Shown here: in pieces, positions 12,374-20,591 of the stretch
Position numbering within the stretch: position 1 is the first letter of the stretch
Layout: each line of letters begins with the position of its first letter
Virus record (IMG/VR): IMGVR_UViG_3300043410_001344
Span: 1-24,393 of that record
DNA: 24,393 nt
DNA from: a virus
Strand: one strand, 5' to 3'
The notes under the pieces: model-generated
The model's input: the letters and a program-made list of their open reading frames with translations, nothing else
Told to the model about the DNA's origin: nothing
Database searches by the model: none
Made by a program: the position numbers and the translations under genes

Positions 12374-12814
12374 ATGGACATCAAGATTGTTAAGGAAGCG
12401 GAGGTAATCCGGCTGACTGGATTGAGTAAGGACGAGATGAAGTCTTGGCGCGAGGCTTTGGAGGAGGGCAAGCACTGGGTGCGTGTTCCGAGCAACAGGC
12501 CGAAGAAGTTATGGGCTATTGGCTGGACGGAGGCCGGTATCCAGGCGTTGAGCAAGGGGGCTTCTTTGGGTGAGCTGCAAAACGATCTGGACAAGAGTCT
12601 GGAGAAGCCGAAGGAGTTCTTTGGGGTGGTCAAGGGCAAGTTCTTGAACAAGCGGATTATCTTCTGTGAGATTGAGTACGATAAGGTGAAGATTGAGGCT
12701 AATGTGTTGGTGCGTGATAGCCGGAACTTCGTGGTGGGTATGCGAGTGCCTTTGAGATCGGATGGGGGTCGCTGGGTGGCGGCGAAGCATCCTCGATTTG
12801 GGGGGCGCTGGTAA
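12374..12814 (+). CDS. Hypothetical protein with HTH-like N-terminus
   Basis: This 146-residue protein begins with a possible MerR/excisionase-like helix-turn-helix (VKEAEVIRLTGLSKDEMKSW, then an EEGKHWVRV wing). A linker follows, then a beta-rich, basic C-terminal domain (FFGVVKGKFLNKRIIFCEIE ... PRFGGRW). The C-terminal pattern (fpNxRxl ... V-x-V ... F-x-x-GM-x-x-P ... PR-x-GRW) recalls an uncharacterised phage domain. ATG at 12374 was chosen over TTG at 12368; there is no SD. Its stop overlaps the next ATG (TAATG). A role in early packaging or regulation is possible but unproven. Confidence 0.72.
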   Translation: MDIKIVKEAEVIRLTGLSKDEMKSWREALEEGKHWVRVPSNRPKKLWAIGWTEAGIQALSKGASLGELQNDLDKSLEKPKEFFGVVKGKFLNKRIIFCEIEYDKVKIEANVLVRDSRNFVVGMRVPLRSDGGRWVAAKHPRFGGRW

Positions 12815-13092
12815 TGGACGAGAAGCCGAAGAAGCGTCGCAAGAAGAAGGATACGGTGACGCACGACGACGAGCAGCTGGAAGGGGCTATGTTGTCCTGT
12901 CTGCAGACCTTGAAGAACTACTGTCCGCAGGGGGTCATCATTTTGAACTCCAGGTCGGACAAGTGGAAGGTGTTGACTTTTGGTGGTGGGGACAGCAGGG
13001 AGAACTTTCACGTCGTCCTGGGAGCTGCTCTTGCAGCCGGGGTCGTAGCCCTGGAGGGTGGGCCGGAAGGTGCGACGGAATGGGAGGCTTGA
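12814..13092 (+). CDS. Hypothetical protein
   Basis: This 92-residue protein starts with a strongly basic segment (DEKPKKRRKKKDT). A globular part follows (LEGAMLSCLQTLKNYCPQGV, HVVLGAALAAGVVALEG). The short Ala/Val-rich stretch is too short to be a confident membrane span. It is translationally coupled to the preceding gene. A terminator, then a tRNA gene, lie downstream. No family is recognised. Confidence 0.68.
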   Translation: MDEKPKKRRKKKDTVTHDDEQLEGAMLSCLQTLKNYCPQGVIILNSRSDKWKVLTFGGGDSRENFHVVLGAALAAGVVALEGGPEGATEWEA

Positions 13093-13132
13093 CACGCCCC
13101 TTTGACTGTTCATTGTGATTTGTACAACGGCT

Positions 13133-13170
13133 CTCCCCTCTACCGCAAGGCACGGGGGAGTCTTCTTTTT
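13133..13170 (+). terminator. Rho-independent terminator
   Basis: CTCCCC (13133-13138) pairs with GGGGAG (13155-13160), followed by TCTTCTTTTT. It closes the two-gene operon 12374-13092 immediately before the tRNA gene. The loop is long (16 bases), so it is less certain than the others. Confidence 0.65.
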
Positions 13171-13242
13171 GCCTTGGTAGCACAATGGCAGTGCGCCTGT
13201 TTTGTAAACAGATGGTTGTCGGTTCGATCCCGACCCAAGGCT
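13171..13242 (+). tRNA. tRNA-Thr (anticodon UGU)
   Basis: A full cloverleaf can be drawn. The acceptor stem is GCCTTGG/CCAAGGC. The D-arm is GCAC/GTGC with GG in the loop. The anticodon stem has loop TTTGTAA (anticodon TGT, positions 34-36). The T-arm is GTCGG-TTCGATC-CCGAC, followed by a discriminator T. One C-A mismatch lies at the top of the anticodon stem. CCA is not encoded. It would read ACA codons. Confidence 0.93.
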
Positions 13243-13247
13243 CTTTT

Positions 13248-13337
13248 GTAGGTGTGGCGTATGGGTTAAGAGCCTAGCCGCCAGCACGACACCAAGGGTG
13301 TCAGTTCGGGCCATTCTAGAACAGGCTCGACACCTAC
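13248..13337 (+). ncRNA. Structured, tRNA-like element of unknown type
   Basis: Starting five bases after the tRNA, an 8-bp outer stem GTAGGTGT/ACACCTAC (13248-13255 with 13330-13337) encloses a second stem GAGCC/GGCTC (13270-13274 with 13324-13328). Inside are two hairpins: GACAC/GTGTC (13288-13302) and GTTC/GAAC (13304-13322). An alternative TGGCG/CGCCA pairing is also possible. It looks tRNA-sized but has no T-arm or normal anticodon loop. It may be a degenerate tRNA or another RNA processed with the tRNA. Confidence 0.4.
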
Positions 13338-13416
13338 TCCCCTTTAAATCAGTCGTTTACTGTCAATAAGGTGGACTACTTGACAAGTTATCCACATTAG
13401 CGAGACTTATGGGACT

Positions 13417-13590
13417 ATGAAGTTCAAGAAGCACGGTATGAAGCACGAAGGCAAGGAATCCGGCAAGAAGGAGGGTCGTGAGCATAAGATGCTTGGCTAC
13501 TCCAAGATGGAGACTTTCGAGAAGGCGATGCACGGCAAGAACCGTGGCGCTGGTTTCAAGTCCTACGGCAAGTCCAAGGGCGGGATGTAA
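13417..13590 (+). CDS. Small Lys/Gly-rich basic protein
   Basis: This is a 57-residue protein too short for most gene finders. It is extremely basic: residues MKFKKHGMKHEGKESGKKEG, then repeated K-x-GK and YSKM/SYGKSKGG motifs. The codon pattern resembles the structural genes. Tiny basic proteins like this are common next to terminase and portal genes. It may bind DNA or act as an internal head protein; this is inference. A TTGACA box lies at 13380-13385, 32 bases before the ATG, with a poor -10. This is probably the first gene of the late operon. Confidence 0.62.
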   Translation: MKFKKHGMKHEGKESGKKEGREHKMLGYSKMETFEKAMHGKNRGAGFKSYGKSKGGM

Positions 13591-13595
13591 CTGCT

Positions 13596-13784
13596 ATGTT
13601 CCCATTCGACTCTGAAGAGGACGAAGAATGGGACGAGCCGGATGCAAGTGAGATTGCGTCCATCATATTTTTGCGATGCCCCTCAAGAAATCCACATCCA
13701 AGTCTGCGTTCAAGTCCAACATCCGTGCCGAAGTCAAGGCCGGCAAGCCCGTCAAACAGGCTGTCGCCATCGCCTATTCGGTGA
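13596..13784 (+). CDS. Doubtful small ORF with acidic start
   Basis: This frame starts six bases after the previous stop with a striking acidic stretch (FPFDSEEDEEWDEPDASEIA). It then runs into the next gene in another frame, where its sequence becomes Ser/Pro/Arg-rich and looks like a shadow. The acidic start fills the gap between two good genes, so translation is plausible. The functional product may be mainly the first 27 residues. Confidence 0.38.
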   Translation: MFPFDSEEDEEWDEPDASEIASIIFLRCPSRNPHPSLRSSPTSVPKSRPASPSNRLSPSPIR

Positions 13785-13819
13785 AACGCCAGGCTTCGCA
13801 CCGTCGGGACAAGAAGTGA
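13676..13819 (+). CDS. Small conserved basic phage protein
   Basis: This 47-residue basic protein contains NIRAEVKAGKPVKQAVAIAY. The pattern K-x-GKP-x-KQA-x-AIA-x-(S/A) is very common in tiny proteins encoded next to terminase or portal genes in podoviruses and related phages (recalled, not searched). It is too short for many gene finders. The biochemical role is unknown to me. Its stop is one base from the TTG start of the terminase gene. Confidence 0.75.
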   Translation: MPLKKSTSKSAFKSNIRAEVKAGKPVKQAVAIAYSVKRQASHRRDKK

Positions 13820-13820
13820 G

Positions 13821-15431
13821 TTGAAACTCACCCAGCATCCAGTCATCAAACTCCCCTCTACGGAGGAGTTGAAGCTGCTCCAGCAGAAACTTGGGTCTGA
13901 AAAACTCGCAGAGGTACTCCGTATCCGTGAAGAAAAAATCCTTGCCGAAAAGACTGACCCATACCGCCACGGTTACGAGCCGTTCCACTGGCGCGATGCG
14001 GACGATCTCCTTAAGACCCACCAGGAACTCTGCGTATTGGGTGGTAATCGTGCGGGTAAGACTGAATGGGCTGCCAAGAGGGTAGTCTCTGCGTTGGTAA
14101 ACATCCCAAACGCCCGTGTGTGGTGTCTGCATACCACATCCCAGTCGTCCATCCAGATGCAGCAGAACGTAATCTGGAAGTATATCCCCCCGGAGTTCAA
14201 GACGCTGAAGAAAGGGCGGGTCACGAACATCCAATATTCCCAGAAGAACGGATTTTCTGACGGTACTTTCATCTTTCCAAATGGCAGCCAGTGCCATTTT
14301 ATGAATTATGCTCAAGAAAAGCGAGTTATCGAAGGTGGCGAGTGCGATATCATCTGGTGCGACGAACTTGTACCTCTGGACTGGATCGAAACACTCCGTT
14401 ATCGTGTTGTCACTAGACGTGGTAAGCTGCTTGTCACTTTTACCCCAGTTTCGGGTTACACTAACGTCGTAAAGGAGTACATTTCCGGCTGCAAGGTGCT
14501 GGAAAGCCGTGTTGCGACCATTCTGGATCAGAAAATCCAGCACGTTCCTGGCGTTCCGAATGGTCATATGCCTTATCGGGCGAAATCCCGCGGCAAGGAT
14601 GCCGGAGTGGTCTGGTTTCACTCCGAGTTCAATCCATACAACCCGTTCGACGAGCTGCGTCGCACTTTGGACGGCAAAACAACCTACGAGAAGAAAATCC
14701 GAGCCTACGGCTGGGCTGACGGACTCGCTGGCGCTCAATTCCCACGCTTCGGTGACCTCAACGAGATTGACGACGACAAAGTCCCGGAGGAAGGGACTAA
14801 TTATATGGTCGTTGACCCTGCCGGAGCGAGAAACTGGTTTATGCTCTGGTTGCGGGCTGTAGGGACTGGCGAAAACGCCCGATGGTACGTCTATCGAGAG
14901 TGGCCCGACGCTTCTTATGGCGAATGGGCGTTGCCAGACACCAAACTTGACGGGAAAGCCGGCCCAGCACAACGAGCAGGGGCTGGCAGAGGTATTGCCG
15001 ACTACAAGGCACTCATCCGTGAGTTGGAAGGCGAAGAAATCGTCGAGGAGCGTCGCATCGACCCTCGCGCCGGGGCTACACAGGCTGCTACCCAAGAAGG
15101 GGGCAGTTCCCTTATCGAGCTGCTCGCTGAAGATCCAGAACCGATGTATTTCGACCCTGCACCTGGCATCCGCATCGACGACGGGGTGTCCATCATCAAC
15201 GACGCTCTGGCACACGACCCAGGTCAGCCCTTGTCGCCCATCAACGAGCCTAAACTGTATATCGCCAAGTCCTGCGAAAACCTTATTTACTCTTTAAGAG
15301 AGTGGACAGGTGCGGACGGAGATAAAGGAGCGTCGAAAGACCCTATCGACTGTCTGCGTTATTTGGCTACGATCCAGCCGGAACAATATGACGAAGACTC
15401 GTTCAAATGCAAAGGTGGAGGCTCTTACTGA
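13821..15431 (+). CDS. terL: Terminase large subunit
   Basis: This 536-residue packaging motor cuts concatemeric DNA and pumps it into the prohead. The N-terminal ATPase has Walker A GGNRAGKT (residues 74-81) and Walker B CDIIWCDE (175-182, Asp181-Glu182). The C-terminal RNase H-like nuclease has VVDPAG (Asp332) and a late acidic Asp in DPIDCLRYL (about residue 510), matching the family's end motif. The start is TTG immediately after the previous stop, without an SD, so translation is probably coupled. A TerS is not obvious; candidates are the HTH proteins at 1754 or 12374. The stop overlaps the next ATG by one base. Confidence 0.95.
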   Translation: MKLTQHPVIKLPSTEELKLLQQKLGSEKLAEVLRIREEKILAEKTDPYRHGYEPFHWRDADDLLKTHQELCVLGGNRAGKTEWAAKRVVSALVNIPNARVWCLHTTSQSSIQMQQNVIWKYIPPEFKTLKKGRVTNIQYSQKNGFSDGTFIFPNGSQCHFMNYAQEKRVIEGGECDIIWCDELVPLDWIETLRYRVVTRRGKLLVTFTPVSGYTNVVKEYISGCKVLESRVATILDQKIQHVPGVPNGHMPYRAKSRGKDAGVVWFHSEFNPYNPFDELRRTLDGKTTYEKKIRAYGWADGLAGAQFPRFGDLNEIDDDKVPEEGTNYMVVDPAGARNWFMLWLRAVGTGENARWYVYREWPDASYGEWALPDTKLDGKAGPAQRAGAGRGIADYKALIRELEGEEIVEERRIDPRAGATQAATQEGGSSLIELLAEDPEPMYFDPAPGIRIDDGVSIINDALAHDPGQPLSPINEPKLYIAKSCENLIYSLREWTGADGDKGASKDPIDCLRYLATIQPEQYDEDSFKCKGGGSY

Positions 15432-15658
15432 TGCGTAACCCAGACGAATACCCAATCCTTCTGTCCAGGTCGCTTGCCGAGCAGCTGACAGGAATTGATG
15501 TCCGAGAATTGGACAAACTGAGGAAAAACGGCATTATCCGGTGTTATACGACACTTGGAGGTCAGCACAGATTCCATAAGTCGTCACTTTTACAATATAT
15601 AGAAACAAAATCTACCAAAAGTTTCCAAGATGAACAGCACAGACTCCCGCAAGGATAA
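15431..15658 (+). CDS. Excisionase/MerR-type HTH protein
   Basis: This 75-residue protein has a clear winged-helix HTH of the excisionase/MerR-like type: SLAEQLTGIDVRELDKLRKN, then GIIRCYTTLGGQHRFHKSSL. It starts on the last base of the terminase stop (TGATG), and its end overlaps the portal start by 29 bases. A DNA-binding protein between TerL and portal is unusual. It could be a late regulator, a packaging-site protein or a misplaced TerS-like factor. It lacks an integrase neighbour, so true excision is not supported. Confidence 0.78.
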   Translation: MRNPDEYPILLSRSLAEQLTGIDVRELDKLRKNGIIRCYTTLGGQHRFHKSSLLQYIETKSTKSFQDEQHRLPQG

Positions 15659-17768
15659 ACTCACGTTCCACACGGATACCCCCGATGTGGTGTATCTCCG
15701 CAAGGAACTTGAGCGTTCCCTGTACAACGGTGGCAACGTCGCCCGCCTCAACAGCAACGACGACATCCGTCTCACCCGCTGGGACGGTCAGACCGACGAC
15801 GGCAAGAAGTACTCCAACAACGAAGGCGTTACCGCTTTCCCGTTTGAGGGCGCTTCCGACGTGCGTTGCCGTCTCGTTGACCAGACCATCAACGAACTTG
15901 TCGTGCTGATGGTGTCTTCGTGGAATCTCGCTCGCCTCCGTGTCTCCGGCACTGAGTACAACGACGCTTCTACAGCCGCCTCCATCCAGAACCTGGCTAA
16001 CTGGGTCATCAACAACCGAATGAAGGCTGAACTCGCCCGTGAGAACGAACTTTGGGCGCAGTACACCCAGCAGTTCGGCTGGTCTGCCGTCCACATCGGC
16101 TGGGAACGCAAACTTGGCATCCGCAACTCCACGATCACCACAGGCGAAATCCAAGCCCGTGGTATGAACGGTGACCAGATGGCTATCGAACTTTATGGCT
16201 CGCTTCAAAATACGGGGGCTTCCGACCTTACAAAGTCGTTGTTAAAGGCCGTCTATAATGTGGCTGACTCCGAGGTGGAGCGAGTCTCCTATGAATTGAC
16301 CACCGCTGGCACGTCCACGTATCGTGAGCAATACACGGTTTCAAGCCAACCGGCCGTAGCTGCTCTTAAGCCGTTCGACGAAATCGCCTTCCCGCCGGAG
16401 ACTCTCGACCTCCAGGATGCCCGTGTCATCTTCCGTCGAGTCCACTACACCGCCGTCGAGCTGCGTGAGTTCATCGAAACCGATGGTTGGAGCGAGGAGT
16501 TCGTCAGCGAAGCCGAGAACGTCACTGGCAAGTCGTCTTGGTATGCAGACCCGAACCTCATCCCGACCACGACCAACATCACGAACACGCTTCACCGCGC
16601 CGATAACCTTGTCGAGATCGTCTACGCCTATACCCGCCAGATTGGGCCGGATGGTATCCCGGCGATCTACTACACCGTCTTCTGCCCGCAAGTCCGTTCC
16701 GAACTGTACGCCAAGCACGAATTGCTTGAGTACGCCCACGGTCAGTACCCGTTCGTTGAAATGCGTCGTGAGCATCTCCGTCGCTCCATCATCGAGTCCC
16801 GTGGCGTTCCCGAACTCGCCTACACAGACCAGTTGGAAATCAAGGCACAGCACGACTCCATCCGTGACCGCACGGCTTTCGAGACACTACCGCCCATCAA
16901 GGTGAAGAAGCGTCTTGGCACTCAGAACCTCATCCAGCCGGGTGGTCTTCTGCCTGTTACCACGCCAGACGACTATACCTTCCTGTCTCCTCCTACTGGC
17001 AATCCTGCGTTGGCGTTCAACCTCATTGACCGTGTCGAAGCACGGAATGCAGCTTACTTCGGTCTGTACCACGCCAGCATCCCGCCCGTCAAGACGCAGA
17101 CCACCCAGCAGTTCCTGGTGAACAACTGGCTCAATGCCTGGAGCAAGGTCACCAAGCAAGTCATCTCGTTGGCGCTACAGTATATGGACGGCACTGAGAT
17201 CGAGCGTGTCTGCGGTCAGCCTATCGTCGTCAGCCCGGATGAAATCTGCCACGCCTACGACTTCAACATCTCCTACAACATCAAGGAACTCGATACCGAC
17301 TATGTCTTGGAAAAACTTAAGGCGATGGCTTCCTTTGTTGTCCCGATGGATGCCGGTGGCGTTCTCAACCGTAATGAACTTGTTACCCGCTTCGTGGAAG
17401 CCATCAGCCCAGAAGCGTCCAAGTCGCTCATCCTCGACCAAGCCGCTGCGTCCCAAAAGATGTATGAGCAAGTCCAGACGGACTTCGCCAAGATGATGCT
17501 TGGTATGGAAGCCAACTACGTCGAGAACGACCCGTCTGCCAAGACAAAGCTGCAATACGCCCAAGACATTATGCAGAAGAACCCGAAGGCTCAACAGGCG
17601 GCTCAAGCCGATCCGCAGTTCCAGGCTCTGCTTCAGAACTACTTCCAGAACCTCCAGATGAGCGTCAGCCAACAGGAGAACAAGACCATTGGTCGTCTTG
17701 GTGTCACCCCGGTGTCCGATAAGTTCGCCCAACAGCAACAGCAGGGCGGTCAGCAGGGGATGATGTAA
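15630..17768 (+). CDS. Portal protein
   Basis: This 712-residue protein has the length and position of a podovirus-type portal, the ring at the capsid vertex through which DNA passes. The sequence is mixed alpha/beta with a clip/wing-like middle (PFEGASDVRCRLVDQTINEL; EMRREHLRRSIIESRGVPEL). A long helical C-terminus ends in a Gln/Gly-rich tail (QQQQQGGQQGMM). Gln-rich barrel or tail ends are common in such portals. It lies between TerL and the scaffold gene. The ATG at 15630 overlaps the HTH gene by 29 bases; no strong SD is seen. Confidence 0.9.
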   Translation: MNSTDSRKDKLTFHTDTPDVVYLRKELERSLYNGGNVARLNSNDDIRLTRWDGQTDDGKKYSNNEGVTAFPFEGASDVRCRLVDQTINELVVLMVSSWNLARLRVSGTEYNDASTAASIQNLANWVINNRMKAELARENELWAQYTQQFGWSAVHIGWERKLGIRNSTITTGEIQARGMNGDQMAIELYGSLQNTGASDLTKSLLKAVYNVADSEVERVSYELTTAGTSTYREQYTVSSQPAVAALKPFDEIAFPPETLDLQDARVIFRRVHYTAVELREFIETDGWSEEFVSEAENVTGKSSWYADPNLIPTTTNITNTLHRADNLVEIVYAYTRQIGPDGIPAIYYTVFCPQVRSELYAKHELLEYAHGQYPFVEMRREHLRRSIIESRGVPELAYTDQLEIKAQHDSIRDRTAFETLPPIKVKKRLGTQNLIQPGGLLPVTTPDDYTFLSPPTGNPALAFNLIDRVEARNAAYFGLYHASIPPVKTQTTQQFLVNNWLNAWSKVTKQVISLALQYMDGTEIERVCGQPIVVSPDEICHAYDFNISYNIKELDTDYVLEKLKAMASFVVPMDAGGVLNRNELVTRFVEAISPEASKSLILDQAAASQKMYEQVQTDFAKMMLGMEANYVENDPSAKTKLQYAQDIMQKNPKAQQAAQADPQFQALLQNYFQNLQMSVSQQENKTIGRLGVTPVSDKFAQQQQQGGQQGMM

Positions 17769-17771
17769 TTT

Positions 17772-18011
17772 ATGGCTAAGACCCTAATCGAACATAAACG
17801 CGCCTTGTCCTTTGAGACAAACGAGGTCTTTGAGGCTGTGATTGCCTATCTCGATGCCAACATCGAGAGCGAGGTGGATCGCGCCATCTCGTACAACATC
17901 GAGGGCGAAAAGCGTGTCCACGGCTGCGGACGGGCAGAAAGCCTCCGGGACTTCAAGGACTTGCTCTTGAGCGAGAACCAGGACGCCAAGGCCGGTAAGT
18001 ACGGTTCGTGA
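17772..18011 (+). CDS. Small hypothetical protein of the head module
   Basis: This 79-residue acidic, helical protein includes FEAVIAYLDANIESEVDRAI and GEKRVHGCGRAESLRDFKDL. A short protein with a GEKR-x-H-x-CGRAE-like segment is found between portal and scaffold or capsid genes of several phages, as I recall; its role is unknown to me. It starts four bases after the portal stop. Confidence 0.72.
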   Translation: MAKTLIEHKRALSFETNEVFEAVIAYLDANIESEVDRAISYNIEGEKRVHGCGRAESLRDFKDLLLSENQDAKAGKYGS

Positions 18012-18056
18012 GTTAAGGCAGAAGTTGCCAAAACTTACAAACACGGGGTCAGCCCG

Positions 18057-18085
18057 TTGACACACCTTGAAATAAGGGGTTATTC
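18057..18085 (+). promoter_or_regulatory. Candidate promoter before the scaffold/capsid genes
   Basis: There is a perfect TTGACA (18057-18062), then TTATTC (18080-18085) after 17 bases, in the 107-bp gap before the scaffold gene. GGGG-TTATT-CCCC (18076-18088) forms a small dyad over the -10. An extra promoter here would raise capsid and scaffold output. The -10 match is only moderate. Confidence 0.4.
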
Positions 18086-18118
18086 CCCATACGCCCCTGG
18101 GAGCGACCCATCCCTGTT

Positions 18119-19153
18119 ATGCCAGAAAATCAAGATGCCGATATCGGTTCGGCTGAAAACAACACCGAGGTACAGTCTAACGCCTACTCCACAGGGCTAA
18201 ATGAGGAAACCCTTGCGAATGAACTTCGTAAGACTCTGTTCGCCGATCCGGTGGAACAGACGGATGAAACCCAGTCCGAAACTGAGGGTGAAGCCCAGAC
18301 GGAGGTCAAGGATGAGCCTGTAGCAGAAGCCGACAACGCTGAAGCCACAGATGAAGTCCCCCAGGCCGAGGATGGCGACGAAGTTCATTCACAGGAAGCC
18401 CAAGACGACGAGGGAGACAGCGATCTCTCTAAGGGTGTGCAGAAGCGTATCGACAAACTTACCGCCAAGCGAAAGCAAGCGGAGGAGGAAGTCGCCAATC
18501 TCCGCAAGGAATTGGAGGCGCTGAAGCAGACGGTAACCGAATCACAGCAAGCGAGCGAGCAGAACGCCAATAGCGTCACAGACGCAGATAATCCGTTCAG
18601 TTCGTTGAAATCGAAGGCTGAAGTTGATAAGGAAACCGAACAAGCCCGATGGCTGCGCTACAAGTGTATGGAGAACCCGGAAGGGTTTTCCCTAGGTGAG
18701 AGTCACTACGGCCCGGACGACGTTAAGCGTATGTTGGTTAATTCTACGAAAGCGATTGAGGAGCATCTGCCCAAGCAGCTTGCTCGCATCGAAACGGAGA
18801 ACCGAATCCGACCTATCGCTGAAGCGAACTATCCGTGGTGGAAGACTCCAGCCTCTAAAGAATACCAGATGGCGCAACAGATGCTCAAGACTGCTCCGCA
18901 GCTCCGCAATTTCCCAGATTGGCAAATCTTTATCGGTGATGCCATCCGAGGAATGCAAGCACGTGAAGGACAAGCGAAAGCGAACTCCAGCACGGCGAAC
19001 AAGTCCAAGTCACTACCGCCCGTCCGTCCCACCGCTACTCCGGCTAAGAGTAACCCTAACGAAGCAAGGGTGAAACAAGCCGAAAGCCGATTCGCAAAAT
19101 CGACCTCCGCAGATGACCTCGCCAAAGTGCTGCTCGCTAAAGGCTTCATCTAA
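18119..19153 (+). CDS. Scaffolding protein
   Basis: This 344-residue protein sits directly upstream of the capsid gene, the usual place of the scaffold that shapes the prohead and then leaves. Residues 1-105 are very acidic and low-complexity (many Glu, Asp, Gln, Thr). Residues 105-150 are a charged coiled coil (VQKRIDKLTAKRKQAEEEVA). The C-terminal half is helical and ends in a basic segment with AKSTSADDLAKVLLAKGFI, the kind of end that binds capsid. No protease motif is evident. The ATG at 18119 has no SD. Confidence 0.85.
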   Translation: MPENQDADIGSAENNTEVQSNAYSTGLNEETLANELRKTLFADPVEQTDETQSETEGEAQTEVKDEPVAEADNAEATDEVPQAEDGDEVHSQEAQDDEGDSDLSKGVQKRIDKLTAKRKQAEEEVANLRKELEALKQTVTESQQASEQNANSVTDADNPFSSLKSKAEVDKETEQARWLRYKCMENPEGFSLGESHYGPDDVKRMLVNSTKAIEEHLPKQLARIETENRIRPIAEANYPWWKTPASKEYQMAQQMLKTAPQLRNFPDWQIFIGDAIRGMQAREGQAKANSSTANKSKSLPPVRPTATPAKSNPNEARVKQAESRFAKSTSADDLAKVLLAKGFI

Positions 19154-19181
19154 TCCCCCCTCCCTCACCCCATAAAATACA

Positions 19182-20213
19182 ATGGCAAAACTTCTCGAAA
19201 AGGACATCGTCAACGCTGGTAAGCGTGAAGACCTGGCTAACCTCATCGCCCTCGTCGATGCGAAGGACACCCCCTTCACCTCGATGGCGAAGAAGGGTCA
19301 GCAGCCCGGCAACACCATCTTCCGCTGGCAAGCCGACCGTCTCCCCGCTACCACTACTCCGACCCCTGTCGTTGACGGCACGGATGTCGATCCCAACACT
19401 GGCACGTCCAACTTCGTGTCCGATGGCGGTACTCAGTACCGTGTGGAACTGTCCAACCGCATCCAGATCTTCCGTAAGGCTGTCCGTGTGTCCAAGTTGA
19501 CCCAGGACGTCGCCAACATCGCTGGTGTCCGTGACGAACTCTCCAACAACGTCTCCAAGGCCATCACCCTTGTGAAGCGTGATATGGAAATCGCTATGTG
19601 CGGTAACCAGGGCGCTCAAGTCGATAACGGCACAGTCGGCTATCGTACCCGTGGTCTGGACAAGTGGCTCGTCGCCGCTGCCAACATCGACACCGTTGAC
19701 CTTCCGGCCGCTGCCTCTGCCTTCTGCCCGTCTGCCTCGCAGATTTCGACAGTCGGTACAGCTGCCCTCACTGAAACAGTCGTGCAGGATATCCTCACTG
19801 GTATCTACAGCCAGACTGGTCAGTTCAAGGACTACGACGCTCTCGTCGGCCCGACCCTCAAGCGCGCGTTCACGAACCTTGTGTTCACGACCACGCAGGG
19901 TACTGGCACAGCCCCGATGACCGCCATCCGCACTCTCAATCGTGAGTCCGATGCGTCCTCGTACATCTCGTCGGTCGATGTCTTCCAGGGTGACTTCGGT
20001 CAGATTCGTCTGCACCCGTCGCTGTTCCTCAAGAACAACTTCTCCGGTTACATCATCCCGTTCGATATGGTCGAAGTCCGCTACGGCGGTAACGTCGCCC
20101 AGGTCACGGAGTTGACGGATAACGGTGGTGGCCCTGCTCGTCTCATCGAAGCGGTTGCCGGCCTCTGCATCTACAACCCGCTGGCCTTCGGTAAGTTCGA
20201 CTTCAGCGCCTAA
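19182..20213 (+). CDS. Major capsid protein, SU10-like
   Basis: This is a 343-residue HK97-fold capsid protein. The N-terminal pattern DTPFTSMAKKG, then FRWQADRL, GTDV and RVELSNRIQIFRKAVRVSK, matches the SU10 major-head-protein family. It is followed by a helix with DEL and RDMEIAMCGNQGA. The C-terminal part has a DYDALVGPTLKRAF spine-like segment and ends in a strand-rich region (YIIPFDMVEVRYGG). Codon use is strongly biased to C-ending codons compared with its neighbours, as expected for a highly expressed gene. A CACCCCATAAAATACA leader without an SD precedes the ATG. Confidence 0.93.
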   Translation: MAKLLEKDIVNAGKREDLANLIALVDAKDTPFTSMAKKGQQPGNTIFRWQADRLPATTTPTPVVDGTDVDPNTGTSNFVSDGGTQYRVELSNRIQIFRKAVRVSKLTQDVANIAGVRDELSNNVSKAITLVKRDMEIAMCGNQGAQVDNGTVGYRTRGLDKWLVAAANIDTVDLPAAASAFCPSASQISTVGTAALTETVVQDILTGIYSQTGQFKDYDALVGPTLKRAFTNLVFTTTQGTGTAPMTAIRTLNRESDASSYISSVDVFQGDFGQIRLHPSLFLKNNFSGYIIPFDMVEVRYGGNVAQVTELTDNGGGPARLIEAVAGLCIYNPLAFGKFDFSA

Positions 20214-20225
20214 TCCCTAGGAGGC

Positions 20226-20591
20226 TTGTCCGACATCATCCAGTCGATCTCTGAGGTTATTCCCTCCCATCTCCGCAAAGAGGTGGAGAGGGAACTCCTC
20301 ACGGGCTGGAGGATGCAGGAAGCGGCTTCCTACACACAGGCAAAGCAGTTTGCGGCCTTCAATCACGCAAACGCAGCTAAATCAATCGATGGGGTAGGCG
20401 AGTTGAAGGCTCGTATCCCCATTTCTGCCTATCATTACTGGGGTCAACGCCTTGGTTATGAGTGCTGGAATGATGAGGAGTTCACAAACGACTTCATCAA
20501 GCACAACCCGGAAATCGCTGTTAATAACCGGGTCAAGCGTACCGTCGTCAACGGCGCTATCTTTACAGCAGACGGTTTCCTCACCAAATGA
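20226..20591 (+). CDS. Head-module hypothetical protein
   Basis: This 121-residue protein is helical at the start (IIQSISEVIPSHLRKEVERE) and has an aromatic middle (ISAYHYWGQRLGYECWNDEE). A small protein at this site between capsid and connector genes is typical for podoviruses, but no family is named. The start is TTG at 20226. An AGGAGG at 20219-20224 is only one base from it, which is too close for normal SD use, so the start is uncertain. The stop overlaps the next ATG by four bases (ATGA). Confidence 0.72.
   Translation: MSDIIQSISEVIPSHLRKEVERELLTGWRMQEAASYTQAKQFAAFNHANAAKSIDGVGELKARIPISAYHYWGQRLGYECWNDEEFTNDFIKHNPEIAVNNRVKRTVVNGAIFTADGFLTK

Noticed and set aside
12349-13314. 321-codon minus-strand frame
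   Set aside because: It runs through the terminator and the tRNA gene and opposes two coupled plus-strand genes.
13248-13337. Second functional tRNA
   Set aside because: The acceptor-like stem is good, but there is no T-arm and no acceptable anticodon loop; kept only as a structured element.
13388-13396. Perfect DnaA box TTATCCACA
   Set aside because: One copy of a 9-mer of this degeneracy is expected by chance in about 24 kb on two strands; no second box is nearby.
13752-15215. 487-codon minus-strand frame
   Set aside because: It lies opposite the terminase gene, has no domain features and reads as an antisense shadow.
15431-15658. Excisionase of an integration module
   Set aside because: No integrase or attachment site is visible; the HTH fold alone does not imply excision.
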